Assembly (NCBI RefSeq): GCF_020283565.1
Contig: NC_060059.1
Coordinates: forward strand, 52,147,157-52,211,156
DNA length: 64,000 nucleotides
Reading direction: 5' to 3'
Origin: Trifolium pratense
Lineage: Eukaryota > Streptophyta > Magnoliopsida > Fabales > Fabaceae
In this document: positions 12,440-22,377 of the stretch, in pieces
How positions within the stretch are numbered: position 1 is the stretch's first letter
Layout: each line of letters begins with the position of its first letter
Notes under the pieces: model-generated
Told to the model about the DNA's origin: nothing
What the model saw: only the letters and a program-made list of their open reading frames with translations
Databases searched by the model: none
Made by a program: the position numbers and the translations under genes

Positions 12440-13010
12440 TTGCATTTGTGGTTTCTACATATAAATCAGCAATTGGATGTCTCTTAAACTCATTTAAGAA
12501 CCTAATGACATCTCTATCAATTCCAGCAACCTAAGATCATCACTCAAATCATTCTCTGATTTCCCATACCATAGCTTAAATTCCCCTGTTAATAGTTCTT
12601 TTACTTGTTTGCCCAAATCAATTATGTTAATCTGGTCTATGTCCAAACCCTTTTTTAACATAAAATTTCCCTTTCTTATATGTTGTTTCACAGTTAGAAA
12701 CAATTCACGTATACAAGACAAAAACTTGACCTATCAACACTTTAAAATTTTTCCACCCACCATATTTAAATCACAAAACAAAGAAATCATAGTATATAGG
12801 CAAAAGAACACTTACTTTACATATTTGTCACAAATCTTCATGTTACTTGAACCTTCACATGTTGCACCAATTACAGTCTTCATCTTTAAAATTGAAATCG
12901 AACAAGAGAGAACGAAAAGCAGCTTTTGATTTGGATATAAGATTTAAGAATGAAATTATTTGCGAAATCAAAAGAAGAATGAACGAAATCCTTTAGGGTT
13001 AGGGTTTCAC
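12440..13010 (-). other. gene-like exon fragments in the MULE interior (possible captured host sequence)
   Basis: On the minus strand a leader-like segment with a CCCTAACCCTAAA box (around 13000) precedes an ATG near 12881. This opens a short frame (MKTVIGATCEGSSNMKIC) running to a possible GTAAGT donor. A second frame follows at 12721-12494 (VKQHIRKGNF, then DLGKQVKELL and FKLWYGKSEN) ending at TAA. These pieces look like exons of one gene, but I do not recognise the family. Their position between MULE ends fits a Pack-MULE-type capture or a remnant of a MULE accessory gene. Expression and function are unknown. Confidence 0.35.
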
Positions 13011-13439
13011 GATTTGCATCTTGCCATTTGAGAAAACTAGAACTTTGACCCATGCGGTGCATGGGTCTAATTAGGTGTAATATGTAACAATAAAAAATAA
13101 AATACAAAAATTCTAAGAGCATTTTCAATAAGAGTAGTATAGGGAATTTCATGGACTAATTATTCTATATTTGTTTATGTGCTTATTTTATATTTTATAT
13201 ATTTTTTAAATAATTTTTGAACCCCATCGTTTTGTTTACTTATTAAAAAAAATTGCTGATAACTAAAGGTTAAAAAATTGATGATAATTAAAGGTTAAAA
13301 AAAAATTAAAGACGTAATCAAGAACATAAACTTAAGTAGACATCCATAAATAAATAAAAATTGTGATTAATTCCGCCGTTCAAATTTATTGAAAACAGGG
13401 TTAACATATTAGGATTCCTAAATTCTTTCATAATTGAAG

Positions 13440-13610
13440 CACATGTTTTAGCGGTTGAAAGGTTTTATTGTAAGTAAGAGATGCAGGTTCGATGACAAAT
13501 CTGTATATTTTTAATATAAAGCTGCAATAAAAAGAAAGAGAAAATGAGGGGAAAAAAATTTGGTTTAGGATTAGCTTATGTTAGCAAGCTTATAATATAA
13601 GAGATTATCG
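13440..13610 (+). repeat. dispersed repeat with pol III B-box-like word, copy 1
   Basis: Contains TGCAGGTTCGATGAC and, about 100 bp later, CAAGCTTATAATATAA. A related block with TGCAGGTTCGAATCTTAG and ACAAGCTTATAATATAA lies at about 14560-14745. The pair flanks the Emigrant-like MITE inside the MULE. It is probably a SINE-type repeat or local duplication, with no clear target duplication. Confidence 0.45.
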
Positions 13611-13746
13611 GTTTTTAATTGTTTAAATTGTGCAATGAAAATTGATGGTGCTTAATTGTCGTATGAAATCTTTCCTATGAAAGTTGATGGAGCTTAACAC
13701 TTTGTGGACATAATTTAAATCACAATTGGTCTGCTAGTGCATATTA

Positions 13747-14214
13747 CAGTAGAAACTCTTTAAATTAATACTCGATAAATTAATAAACTCTCTAAAATAA
13801 TAAATTTGTCTGGTCCCGACTTGGGCCAATGTAAAAAATTGAAAAACTCGATAAAATAATAAGATAATAATTTTTCGGGAGATCCATTTATAATTTTCGG
13901 TCCCAAGAAAATTATAAATTAATAATTCATAGAAACTGAAAAAATATATTACACTCTATTGAAATATGATTCAATAGTTGTCTGTTTTCCAATGCATATG
14001 AACACAGTAGTTATTAATTTACGTTGAGTCTCAAGGTTCGCTGCAACGTAATTCTAAGAGGCATAGACTAATTTGCCTTTTTGTTTGGTATGTACAGTAT
14101 AATTACTTAAAAATTCTTTAAATTAATAATTATTAATTTATCGATAAATTAATAACTCTCTAAATTAATAAATTTCTCCGGTCCTGACATTATTAATTTA
14201 AAGAGTTTCTACTA
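13747..14214. mobile_element. Emigrant-like (pogo/mariner-type) MITE
   Basis: The termini are CAGTAGAAACTCTTTAAATT and its inverse, AATTTAAAGAGTTTCTACTA. TA lies on both sides (13745-13746 and 14215-14216), matching the TA target duplication of Tc1/mariner elements. The ends resemble the Emigrant family of Arabidopsis (CAGTAAAACCTC type). The interior repeats CTCGATAAATTAATA-type words and has no transposase. Confidence 0.75.
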
Positions 14215-14559
14215 TATATCAATTGATCATCGGTTAATATTAAATCTGCAATATTAAAAACAAAATAATGAATGTGATTAGTGACATGACTATGGTTGTG
14301 TTTGGTTGTATTGCAAAAAAATTGATTTAGTAGAATTGAGTTTGATAATAACTTTCCAAATTACACGTGATAATAACTTTCCAAATCTCACATGATAATT
14401 ATTCTCTAAATTTATGATCCGATAGAAAAAAAATCATTGATCAGGAAAGACATAAAATTATTTCGTGATGAATAATATAGTCAACAATAATTTTGATATG
14501 ATATACTTTTAAAATTGATGGTGCTTATCAATTATTGCACATAATTTTAATCACAATTG

Positions 14560-14745
14560 GTATACTTGCCATAATGGTTGGAAATATTGCCCTGCATTGA
14601 AAGGTTGCAGGTTCGAATCTTAGTCAAGACAAAATTGTATTATTTTTTAATAAAAATTGCAAGATAAAATGGAGGGAAAATATGAAAAACAAATTAGGTT
14701 TTAGAGTTTGCTTGTGTATACAAGCTTATAATATAAAAGATAGAA
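14560..14745 (+). repeat. dispersed repeat with pol III B-box-like word, copy 2
   Basis: Related to 13440-13610. A GGTTGCAGGTTCGAATCTT box is followed by an A/T-rich tail and the shared ACAAGCTTATAATATAA word, ending just before the Copia 5' LTR. Both copies are preceded by ATAATTTAAATCACAATTGG-like DNA, which favours duplication. Confidence 0.45.
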
Positions 14746-14767
14746 TACCATAGGAAAACATTGTTTG

Positions 14768-14966
14768 TGTTATGAATAATATGTAATGAATGTCCATTAT
14801 TGTGTAGGTTTTCTTGTCCCCTAATTGTGTCCTATAAATAGGACATCTTTGTTACAATGTAATACACACCTTGAATAGAATAATACAATAGTCTATTCTC
14901 TCTTCTCTTTCTCTCCTTCATCTATTCTTCCATATTATTGTTCATGCTTAGAAATTGTTTATAACA
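14768..14966 (+). repeat. Copia 5' LTR
   Basis: 199 bp with TG...CA ends. A TATA-type promoter word, CCTATAAATAGG, lies near 14831, and CT-rich sequence follows. Differs from the 3' LTR only in GGACATC versus GAACATC just after the TATA word. Confidence 0.92.
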
Positions 14967-15114
14967 CGTTATCAGCACGATAGTCTCTCCCCTTTCAAGA
15001 AAGGTATAGCAACAAAGGGAAGTGACAATTTTATTTTATGTATGATTTTTTTTATTCTATTCTTTCAGATAATTTTTTGTCTTCTTGTTTTTTTTATATT
15101 GATTCACAAACCTT

Positions 15115-18100
15115 CGATCCAGAAGTATCGTGGTTAAATTTTTGAAATATGAATCCTGAAGATTCATAGTGTGATAAAATTTTAAAATATGAATCCTGAA
15201 GATTCATATTATGATGAAATTTTAAAATATGAATCCTGAAGATTCATGGTGTGATAAATTTTAAAATATGAATCCTGAAGATTCATAGTATGATGAAATT
15301 TTAAAATATGAATCCTGAAGATTCATAGATATAAGTAAAATGAACATCAATCCCTGAAGGATTGGATAAATAACTGATTGAATATATATTTGATCCGTTA
15401 AACAGTTCTTAAACAATTTTAAAATCAATTTGTATTACCCACGAATTCCTGAAGAATTCATTACAGATACATCTTTGAAGAATTGTACAATTAGATATAT
15501 TATAATATAACGAAGAATATGGATTATTCTTATGAGGATTGCATAAAGGATTATTCTTACATTATAACAATATTATATAGTTCCTGAAGAACTTAAAAGA
15601 AAAATCAAATTATTTCTTAAGAATTCCAGAAGAATTCAATATACATATGCATCCCTAAAGGATAGTTTTACCAATTTTTATAAAATTTTGGCAATTTACA
15701 ATTTTCAATGGATTTATTTATTTATTTCTATATTGTACAAAACATAAAAAATGTATATCATATGCCAATTTTGTTATCAATACGTTATATGCCAATTTAT
15801 TTTTATTTTTTCAATAAGTTACTAATTAATCTTATTCATAACATAGGTTACATTATAATTATTATTAAGTTACTATTTAATTTGCATTATAAATTTTCAG
15901 TACGTTACATTACATTAGTATTAATAAAAAATAATTGGAATTAATTTTTTTTATTTGACTATGTTTATTATGCTTATCTAAGTATTTGCTTAATTTTATT
16001 ATTTGATGATAGTATATATCAATGATAAATGAATGAAAAATCATTCCCAGAAGTGAATGAAGTCCAACCCATTGATGTTACTCCATTCCCGGAAGTGAAT
16101 GTAGCAACACACGATTACCATGGACAAAATTGTGGCCATCGTTGAGGTAATAGTCATGGCCGTGTTAATTTTAAAAGTTCGGCTTCTCGCTAGAATTGAA
16201 AGAAAAAAAAAAGGAAAAGTAGACAAATTAGCAAAACTAATGAAAATATATGTGATATTAGCTAGTTCCCGAAGAACTAATTAAAGAATAAAAAGGGAAA
16301 ACCTTAATATTGAAGCATCTTTGAATGATTGCTCAAAGAATAAAATTTTCTTGAAGAAATTATGAAGATTATTATGATCATTATATGAAGATCACTTGTG
16401 ATATAGTTCTTGAAAAGCTAAAGCTTTAATATTAGCGCATCTTTGATGGATTGCTCAAAGAATATGGATTTTCTTAACCAATATTATGAAAGATTGTAAA
16501 ATTGTGTTTTTCTCTAGCCATTCTGAATAGAGATTTGTTGTTGAGTTCCTGAAGAACTAATTTTTGTTTACAACATGATTAAAGTCCATATGATCTATTT
16601 GATCTTAGTATAAATTGGACCAAAATTAAAAGAACAATTATGTATGTCTCTTGAATATGCTCCTGAAGTAGCAAACTTATGAAAATAATTTCAAAAAAAA
16701 AAAAAATTTGATTAATCATATTTTAGATTGGTACAATTTCAATAATTATCAATTGAAATGTGAAAGTTTTTACATGATAATTCGACTTTATTTCTCGATG
16801 TACAACTTAGTAAGATCTCTATCTATCTATTTTATATTTTACTATGAGGTAGACGATTATTATTCCCTATGAAATATATGCCTAAGAAAAAAGTTACATT
16901 TAGCTTTTTATACATTAAACTTTGAATTTATTTTATGGTGATTATGTTTTCTTAAGCTTTGAATACAGTTATTTTCTTAATTACTTATAATTATAATTCG
17001 GTTACAGTTTGTAAATATAAACTGGTTTTTAATTATTCTGTTACTTATTTAAATCAATTTATTGATTTTAAATTATTAGATAAAAAAAAAAATTAATTGT
17101 TACTGTTTTATAATTCTGCTGAAATCCACATAAACATAATTGTTAGCATGAAAATATTCATTGATATTACTATTTATGAAAAATTAAATTTTATATATTT
17201 TTTTTGGAAGGAATTAACTTTTATATTTAGTAGTACAAAAATTATTGAAGGTTCCAGAAGAGCCAATGCATTGTTATATCGAGAAATAAAGTTACGCTTT
17301 GCCAATATATTGTATATTTTTAAGTCTTAAAGATTTTTTTATGTTTGAAGGATATTCGCATAAATAAATATCCTATTGAAACAAGAAATGGATGAGATCT
17401 TGTATCTCTATACATTACGAGACATATTATCAACATTTGCCTCTAGTTTGGGGTATATTTATATATATTTGTGCAATTGAAGCACATGTTCTTGTAAACC
17501 AGAAGTTTACAAATCATAATAAGTTTGTAATTGGCAAGATCAGTTGGGTCATCTCTGATCTATTATGATGCGAAAAGTTTCTATGGATATGTATTGAATG
17601 GCCAGAAGTTCATTCAATCTAATATTTTTTTGTGTATTACTAGCTCGCAAAGAAAATTGATAAATTAAGAAAACGAGCGTCTCTTATTTTTTAGAATATA
17701 TATAAGGTGATATTTGTAAATCAATACACCGATCATGTGGACCGATTAGATTTCTAAAATTTGAATTGATGCATCAACCAAATGGTCACATGTATGTTTG
17801 TTATAAACTCACAACCAGAAGTTTGTGAGATTATTTTTAAGAGATCATTTTATATATATTATTCAAGAAAGTATTTGATAAATATCATATGTTAATTGAA
17901 ATTTATACCAAACATCTTATGAAATATGTTCATACAAACAAAAAAATAATGGACCTGAAGATCCATTCTAAGTTATAGTTTGGAACATTCAAACATGTAT
18001 GTTGAGATATTGAATAGCATCATGCCAACAAATTATTATATACATAAGCTCTCCCCTAATTTATTTGAATTTTAGTTTATAAACATATTTTCCCATATAA

Positions 18101-19415
18101 ACATTTTTGGATGTGTTGGGTACGTTTCAATTGCTCCAATATAATGCATTTAAATGGGTAGTAAAAGAATATTGGGAAAATAATTTTTATATGAATCTCC
18201 AAAGTGAGCCAATAATTGGAGATTTTTTTTACAGCTTTATGGGCTGATTATCAATTGGTGAATTAATTTTCCCAATATTAGGGGGAGATAATAAGCAGCT
18301 AAAAATATGAACTAGAAGTTCAATTGAAATGTTTTGAAATAAATTAATAATTGTTATTTTGATCCTCTTAGAAATCAATATGAACCAGAAGTTCAAAAGA
18401 TAACTCATTTGCAAAGTTTATGAAATCAATCAACAGCTGCTAATGCTCCAATAAAAATGAATGTCCCTGTTGGACAATCTAATATTGCAAATGATTCCTA
18501 ACCACGCGTGAAGCATGGTAAGCAAATCGGTTCCAAAGATAAAAATCCTCAAATAAGAAAAGGAGCTAAAAACAAAGATGACCCGAGTGAGGATATGAAA
18601 ATAGTATTTGACATAATTAATTTTCCAGTTCCAGAAGAACTTATCAGGTACCTGTAATTTACGAAAATATAGAGATCTCGACAAACTATGTCATGAATGG
18701 AATACGATGGAACCGAGATGAAGTCAACGTTGACAATATTTTTGCACATAATAAAGCGCTATATATGTGATAAATGACAATGAGGATCATAAATCAAAGT
18801 CTATTAAGGATTATAGACAATGAAATGATTGACTAAATAAGATAGACGCAATTGATACAAAATTAAACTTGCTTTGCAAAGCGAAATGTTTTTGGACCAG
18901 TAGTCCATTTCATCTGCAGATGGAGATAAATCGATATGAATAAGTTTTCAAGAGAAAAATAATAAAAACAAAATGTTTAGAGTTTGAATTGTTATTCAAG
19001 TATATTGATAAATGTCAATCATTGATTTTCAAGAAGCATATTCACCTGAAGTGAATTCAAAAATTAATTAAGTTGAGTAGCATCTGAAATACTCAATTCA
19101 TGTGAAATATGTGTTTTAACGTATTTTACTGGCTCACTTGATAATGATGATCCCTGAAGGATTTAGTTATATTTGACAATGAATTATTTATATCCGAGGC
19201 TTATATTAATGATAAAATATCATCTAGACTCCCGAAGAGCTTATGAGATATTCTCATTTAAATTTATAATTTAAATAAGATTATATAGCAAAAGTGTTAA
19301 AACAGTTTGACATTGACAAATCTAATTTGTTGTATACTAAAAATGGTTGCAATGTCATTTGATGTGTCATGCCTCAAGAAAATGATGAACAATTTGAATT
19401 GGTCCTGAAGTACCA
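15115..19415 (+). other. series of short hairpins with a common CCWGAAG loop
   Basis: Perfect or near-perfect inverted arms of 3-8 bp enclose a loop CCTGAAG, CCAGAAG or close variants, often plus one base. Examples: 15115-15130, 15149-15167 (repeated four more times to 15326), 15348-15364, 15443-15459, 15579-15593, 15621-15637, 16041-16060, 16084-16101, 16263-16279, 16544-16558, 16658-16673, 17492-17512 (7-bp arms), 17593-17618 (8-bp arms), 17808-17829 (7-bp arms), 17948-17967, 18308-18322, 18381-18395, 18627-18641, 18893-18907, 19040-19056, 19400-19415. Arm sequences differ while the loop is kept. A few fall on codons that Copia proteins conserve (Pro-Glu), so part of the loop bias may be coding. 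The role is unknown. Confidence 0.75.
15143..15328 (+). repeat. five-fold tandem array, about 40 bp per unit
   Basis: Each unit has TTTAAAATATGAAT-CCTGAAG-ATTCAT followed by an A/T/G spacer (hairpins at 15149, 15189, 15229, 15268 and 15308). Spacing is 40, 40, 39 and 40 bp. It lies about 180 bp after the 5' LTR, where retroelements often keep leader and packaging signals. The array has no open coding frame. Confidence 0.85.
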
Positions 19416-19480
19416 TATCTTAATTCAATTAAGCTCACTAATATATTTGCTATAATTTCGTAGTATTTTATTTTTGCCTA
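17380..19480 (+). pseudogene. decayed Copia integrase/reverse transcriptase region
   Basis: Scattered frames still resemble Copia pol. Near 17540 there is a QLGH...IMMRK stretch (GAG pre-integrase). Near 17696-17790 there is an EYI-GDIC...IHRSCGPIRF block with a following WSHVC-like stretch (integrase core start). Near 18665-18760 there is a NYVMNGIRWNRDEVNVDNIFA-like stretch, cut by shifts. Near 18895 there is a relic of the GPVV motif before the RT domain, and near 19403 a GPEVPYL relic. In-frame stops and frame changes occur between all of them, so no functional protein is possible. Confidence 0.75.
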
Positions 19481-20016
19481 TTCATCCAACCCAAATATTG
19501 AAGCAAAGCAAAACATAGAATTATTTATACTTTAAAGAAACAACAATATCATCCAATCATGTGAAGATTTTAGCACTACATCAAGCAAGCTGAGAAGATG
19601 TTTTTGTTGAGGATTGTAATTCAACACATACAAGAAATTCGTTGTTTTATTACAAAATGATGGTTCCTGCAACAACTCAACATGAAGATAATATCAGACG
19701 CAGTGCTAATTTAGAGAAGAGTATAATAAAGAAGATATAACAGATTTTTCTACAGAGTCAACTTTTAGTAAAACTTTGGAGCAGCTAGTACATAAGATTA
19801 TTTGATTTTTCATCTCATGTATAATAATTGTCTTTATGAGGGGGAGATATAAATATGTTCTGCACTATTTTTCCCTTCACCGTGGTTTTGTCCCACTGGG
19901 TTTTCCTGGTAAGGTTTTTAATGAGGCAGTTCACACACAAATGATGATGTACTCTTTTTCCTTCACTAGGGTTTTTTTTAGAGAAAGAATATCCTTCATG
20001 GACATTCAAGGGGGAG

Positions 20017-20215
20017 TGTTATGAATAATATGTAATGAATGTCCATTATTGTGTAGGTTTTCTTGTCCCCTAATTGTGTCCTATAAATAGAACATCTTTG
20101 TTACAATGTAATACACACCTTGAATAGAATAATACAATAGTCTATTCTCTCTTCTCTTTCTCTCCTTCATCTATTCTTCCATATTATTGTTCATGCTTAG
20201 AAATTGTTTATAACA
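20017..20215 (+). repeat. Copia 3' LTR
   Basis: 199 bp, identical to the 5' LTR except for one substitution. Immediately preceded by the purine tract TTCAAGGGGGAG (20005-20016) used to prime plus-strand DNA. Confidence 0.92.
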
Positions 20216-20264
20216 GTTTGCTATTTTTGGGTGTTTTATGTTTTTTGTGTGTTTTTATGTTTTT

Positions 20265-20570
20265 TTTTGCTGGTTTTGTAAAAAAAAAAATAGATATATG
20301 GGAAGAGAAAGTCGTATCACGTGACTTCTTCCTTCTTTTTTTTTCTTTTTTATTTTTTTACTTTTTATTTTTTTAAAAAATAATAAGTGACAAAAAAGTT
20401 GATGTGGCAGCTGAGTCACTTAAGTGATTTGCCACATCAACGTTGACTTGGTCAAAATTGACCTTTTGCAAAAGGGGATAAATATAAGGGGTCAAAAATG
20501 CTATTTCGAAATATAGAAGGCCAAAATTGCAACTTTCTGAAACATAGAGGGTCAAAAGTGCAATTTAACC
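20265..20570 (-). repeat. MULE right terminal inverted repeat
   Basis: Inverted copy of 11950-12257. Matching words include AAGAGAAAGTC, GTGACTTCTTCC, GAGTCACTTAAGTGA and TCTGAAACATAGAGGGTC. The two ends differ by scattered substitutions and small gaps, so the element is not very young. Confidence 0.85.
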
Positions 20571-20579
20571 TAATATTTA

Positions 20580-21012
20580 TAAAGCTGTATTATCAAAAAA
20601 TAATATTTATAAAGCTGTTTTCATATAGATTATGAATTTCAATAAAACAATTAAAATTAGCTTAGCAATAAAACAATAGATTAAGAGTTTTCATATTGAT
20701 TGTGTAAAACAAGAATTAACGATGAGAATTATTAGGAATTGTTTTGAATTCTCTTTTTGTCCATATATGATTCTCTAGGTTCTAGTCTCAATAATAAAGT
20801 GTTAATACTTTAACAAAATAAACCGAGTTCAATTTATTAGCTCATCAATCCCGTTTATTTAATATGATACACTAATTTCTCACATTTTTCAGAGAGAATA
20901 ACAACAATTAACCAAAATACAAGCAGATCAATTCAAAATGTTGAACAGGACATACACATATTGATCAACATAAGATCCAAATTAAAAAGGATTGAAGTAC
21001 TAATTTAGTGGA
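20580..21012. other. intergenic, 3' flank of the 118-aa gene
   Basis: AT-rich. TAATATTTATAAAGCTGT recurs twice at about 20571-20620, partly overlapping the MULE target duplication. No gene was seen. Confidence 0.5.
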
Positions 21013-21808
21013 TCAAGAATCATGCATGTCACTCCTTGTGAAAGACCTATATTTCAAAATGCCCTTATATAGAGCTTCCTTATTAGGAGGCATATTATCC
21101 TTCTCCCACTTTGCCATTGCAATGTCAATTTTACCCTTCTCCTTGGGAAGTTCCAAAACATGTTCTGCGAACCTCACCTTCTTTGTTGGATTTTTCCATA
21201 AACCTTATAAGAAACACAAAATAGTATTTGATTTTCATTTTTTCCTCATCACAATAAAATATTGAATAATTTTTTTATCAAATAAATGAATAAAATAAGA
21301 CTAAAAACTCATTTTTATCTCTCGCAAACTTTTTAAAACTCAATTTAGTGTATGATAAAAAATAATACAAAATTAGTGTATGATGTTTTCAGACAAACAA
21401 CATATTAGTCCATCTATTATAAAGAGTCAAAATTTGAATTTGATCCATTAAAGGACTAATTTGCGTATTATATTTTGTTAGAGACTGAATTTTATTTTAA
21501 TCTTAAAGTGTTGGATTAAATTGCACGTAAATATAAGCCACTAATTTTAGTCTAGTGGTAAAGAATTTGGGTAGTATGCATAAAGTCTTAGGTTCGATCC
21601 TCATTTAAACCAAAAATTGCATGTAAATATGTAATTATGTACCATTCAAATGTTTTGGATGATGTGGATACAAGACACCCCAAATTTCATACACAAATTT
21701 CTTCATGAAGTTATTGAAAAAATGCTTATGGAGCAATTGAACCAAAAGGAACATGCCTCCTGATACAAAAAAGATAACCATACATTCAAGTCCCATTGAA
21801 TTCTCCAT
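21013..21808 (-). CDS. small membrane-anchored protein, two exons, 118 aa
   Basis: Exon 1 is 21643-21808 and exon 2 is 21013-21203 (minus). The intron has GT...AG ends, and the phase joins HLN-G-LWKN without a shift, giving 357 coding bases. The start chosen is the ATG of MENSMGLE; an earlier in-frame ATG exists at 21862 in AT-rich leader-like DNA. Residues 9-27 are hydrophobic (ECMVIFFVSGGMFLLVQLL), a likely membrane anchor, followed by a basic Lys/His patch. The C-terminal part is soluble and charged, with KKVRFAEHVLELPKEKGK and an ending YRSFTRSDMHDS. KKVRF resembles an RVxF-type protein-phosphatase-1 docking motif (inference). The family is not named. The clean splice phase and coding composition argue it is real. 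Confidence 0.7.
21535..21613 (+). mobile_element. very short tRNA-like SINE in the intron of the 118-aa gene
   Basis: A 79-bp insert with A-box-like TTAGTCTAGTGGTAAAG and B-box GGTTCGATCC. It is flanked by 17-bp direct repeats differing at one base, AAATTGCACGTAAATAT (21518-21534) and AAATTGCATGTAAATAT (21614-21630). Inserted antisense to the gene. Confidence 0.8.
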
Positions 21809-21862
21809 ATTCTTTCTCTTAATTAAATCGTTAGACTTGATTAACTTAATTAATTGGATCAT

Positions 21863-22377
21863 ATGGATCAGCCTCTCTATGTAAGTGTTTATGCATCATA
21901 ATTCGATAAGAATAACATGTATGTATATTGAATCAAATACTCAATGTAAGGAAAGAAAAGAAGAGCCATGTTTCTAGCTAGAAGCAAAATGATGAAACAA
22001 AAAATAATTAGAAGAATTAATATATGAATATAATTGAGGTTGCGGTTATGTAAGAGTAAAGATATTCAACAATTTTTCCAATTAAGAGATGTTATTGTTT
22101 TGCTATTTTATTTTAATTTTAACCATAACGAAGGAGCCAGCAATTTGACAGCATGCATGCAGTTGAAATGAATTAAAGCTGGATTTTTGAAGGATCTTTC
22201 TGTCTCTTGAATCAATGAATAATATTTCACCCATATTTGTGGTTTGTTCATATTATAGCTTTTTGGGCAGATACCTTTTCACATCGGTCATATTTGAATG
22301 GTTGAAAATTAATATAATAAATAAAATATATTATTCATTTGGTAGAATAAATCAAAAACAACACAAATACAATGTTG
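21863..22377. other. 5' flank of the 118-aa gene, no further gene
   Basis: AT-rich DNA expected to contain the promoter of the minus-strand gene. No specific motif can be assigned. Confidence 0.45.

Larger units (their letters stand above)
14768..20215 (+). mobile_element. Ty1/Copia LTR retrotransposon (Ale/Retrofit-type), coding-dead, with hairpin-rich interior
   Basis: Two 199-bp direct LTRs start TGTTATG and end ATAACA. A perfect 5-bp target duplication, GTTTG, flanks them (14763-14767 and 20216-20220). Downstream of the 5' LTR is ACGTTATCAGCACGA, the priming-site region typical of this lineage. The purine tract TTCAAGGGGGAG precedes the 3' LTR. The interior (5.05 kb) contains Copia protein relics broken by stops and frameshifts. 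The LTRs differ at one position (about 14841 versus 20090), so the insertion is recent although the coding region is dead. Inserted inside the MULE. Confidence 0.92.
11950..20570. mobile_element. Mutator-like element (MULE) with long TIRs, carrying nested insertions
   Basis: Two long inverted repeats of roughly 300 bp face each other (11950-12257 and about 20265-20570). The outer ends read GGCTAAATTACACTTTT and, inverted, GGTTAAATTGCACTTTTG. A perfect 9-bp target duplication, TAATATTTA, flanks the pair (11941-11949 and 20571-20579), which is diagnostic of the Mutator superfamily. Subtracting the Copia insertion (14768-20215) leaves about 3.2 kb. No MURA transposase is recognisable, so it is non-autonomous, possibly with captured host sequence (12440-13010). 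Confidence 0.88.

Noticed and set aside
12990..13010. TTTAGGGTTAGGGTTT as interstitial telomeric repeat
   Set aside because: Only about two units. This telo-box word is common in plant 5' leaders and fits the gene-like fragment next to it.
15115..19415. Copia hairpins as heat-shock elements
   Set aside because: Some copies contain TTCnnGAA, but many do not, and the series lies across the whole interior rather than in the LTR promoter.
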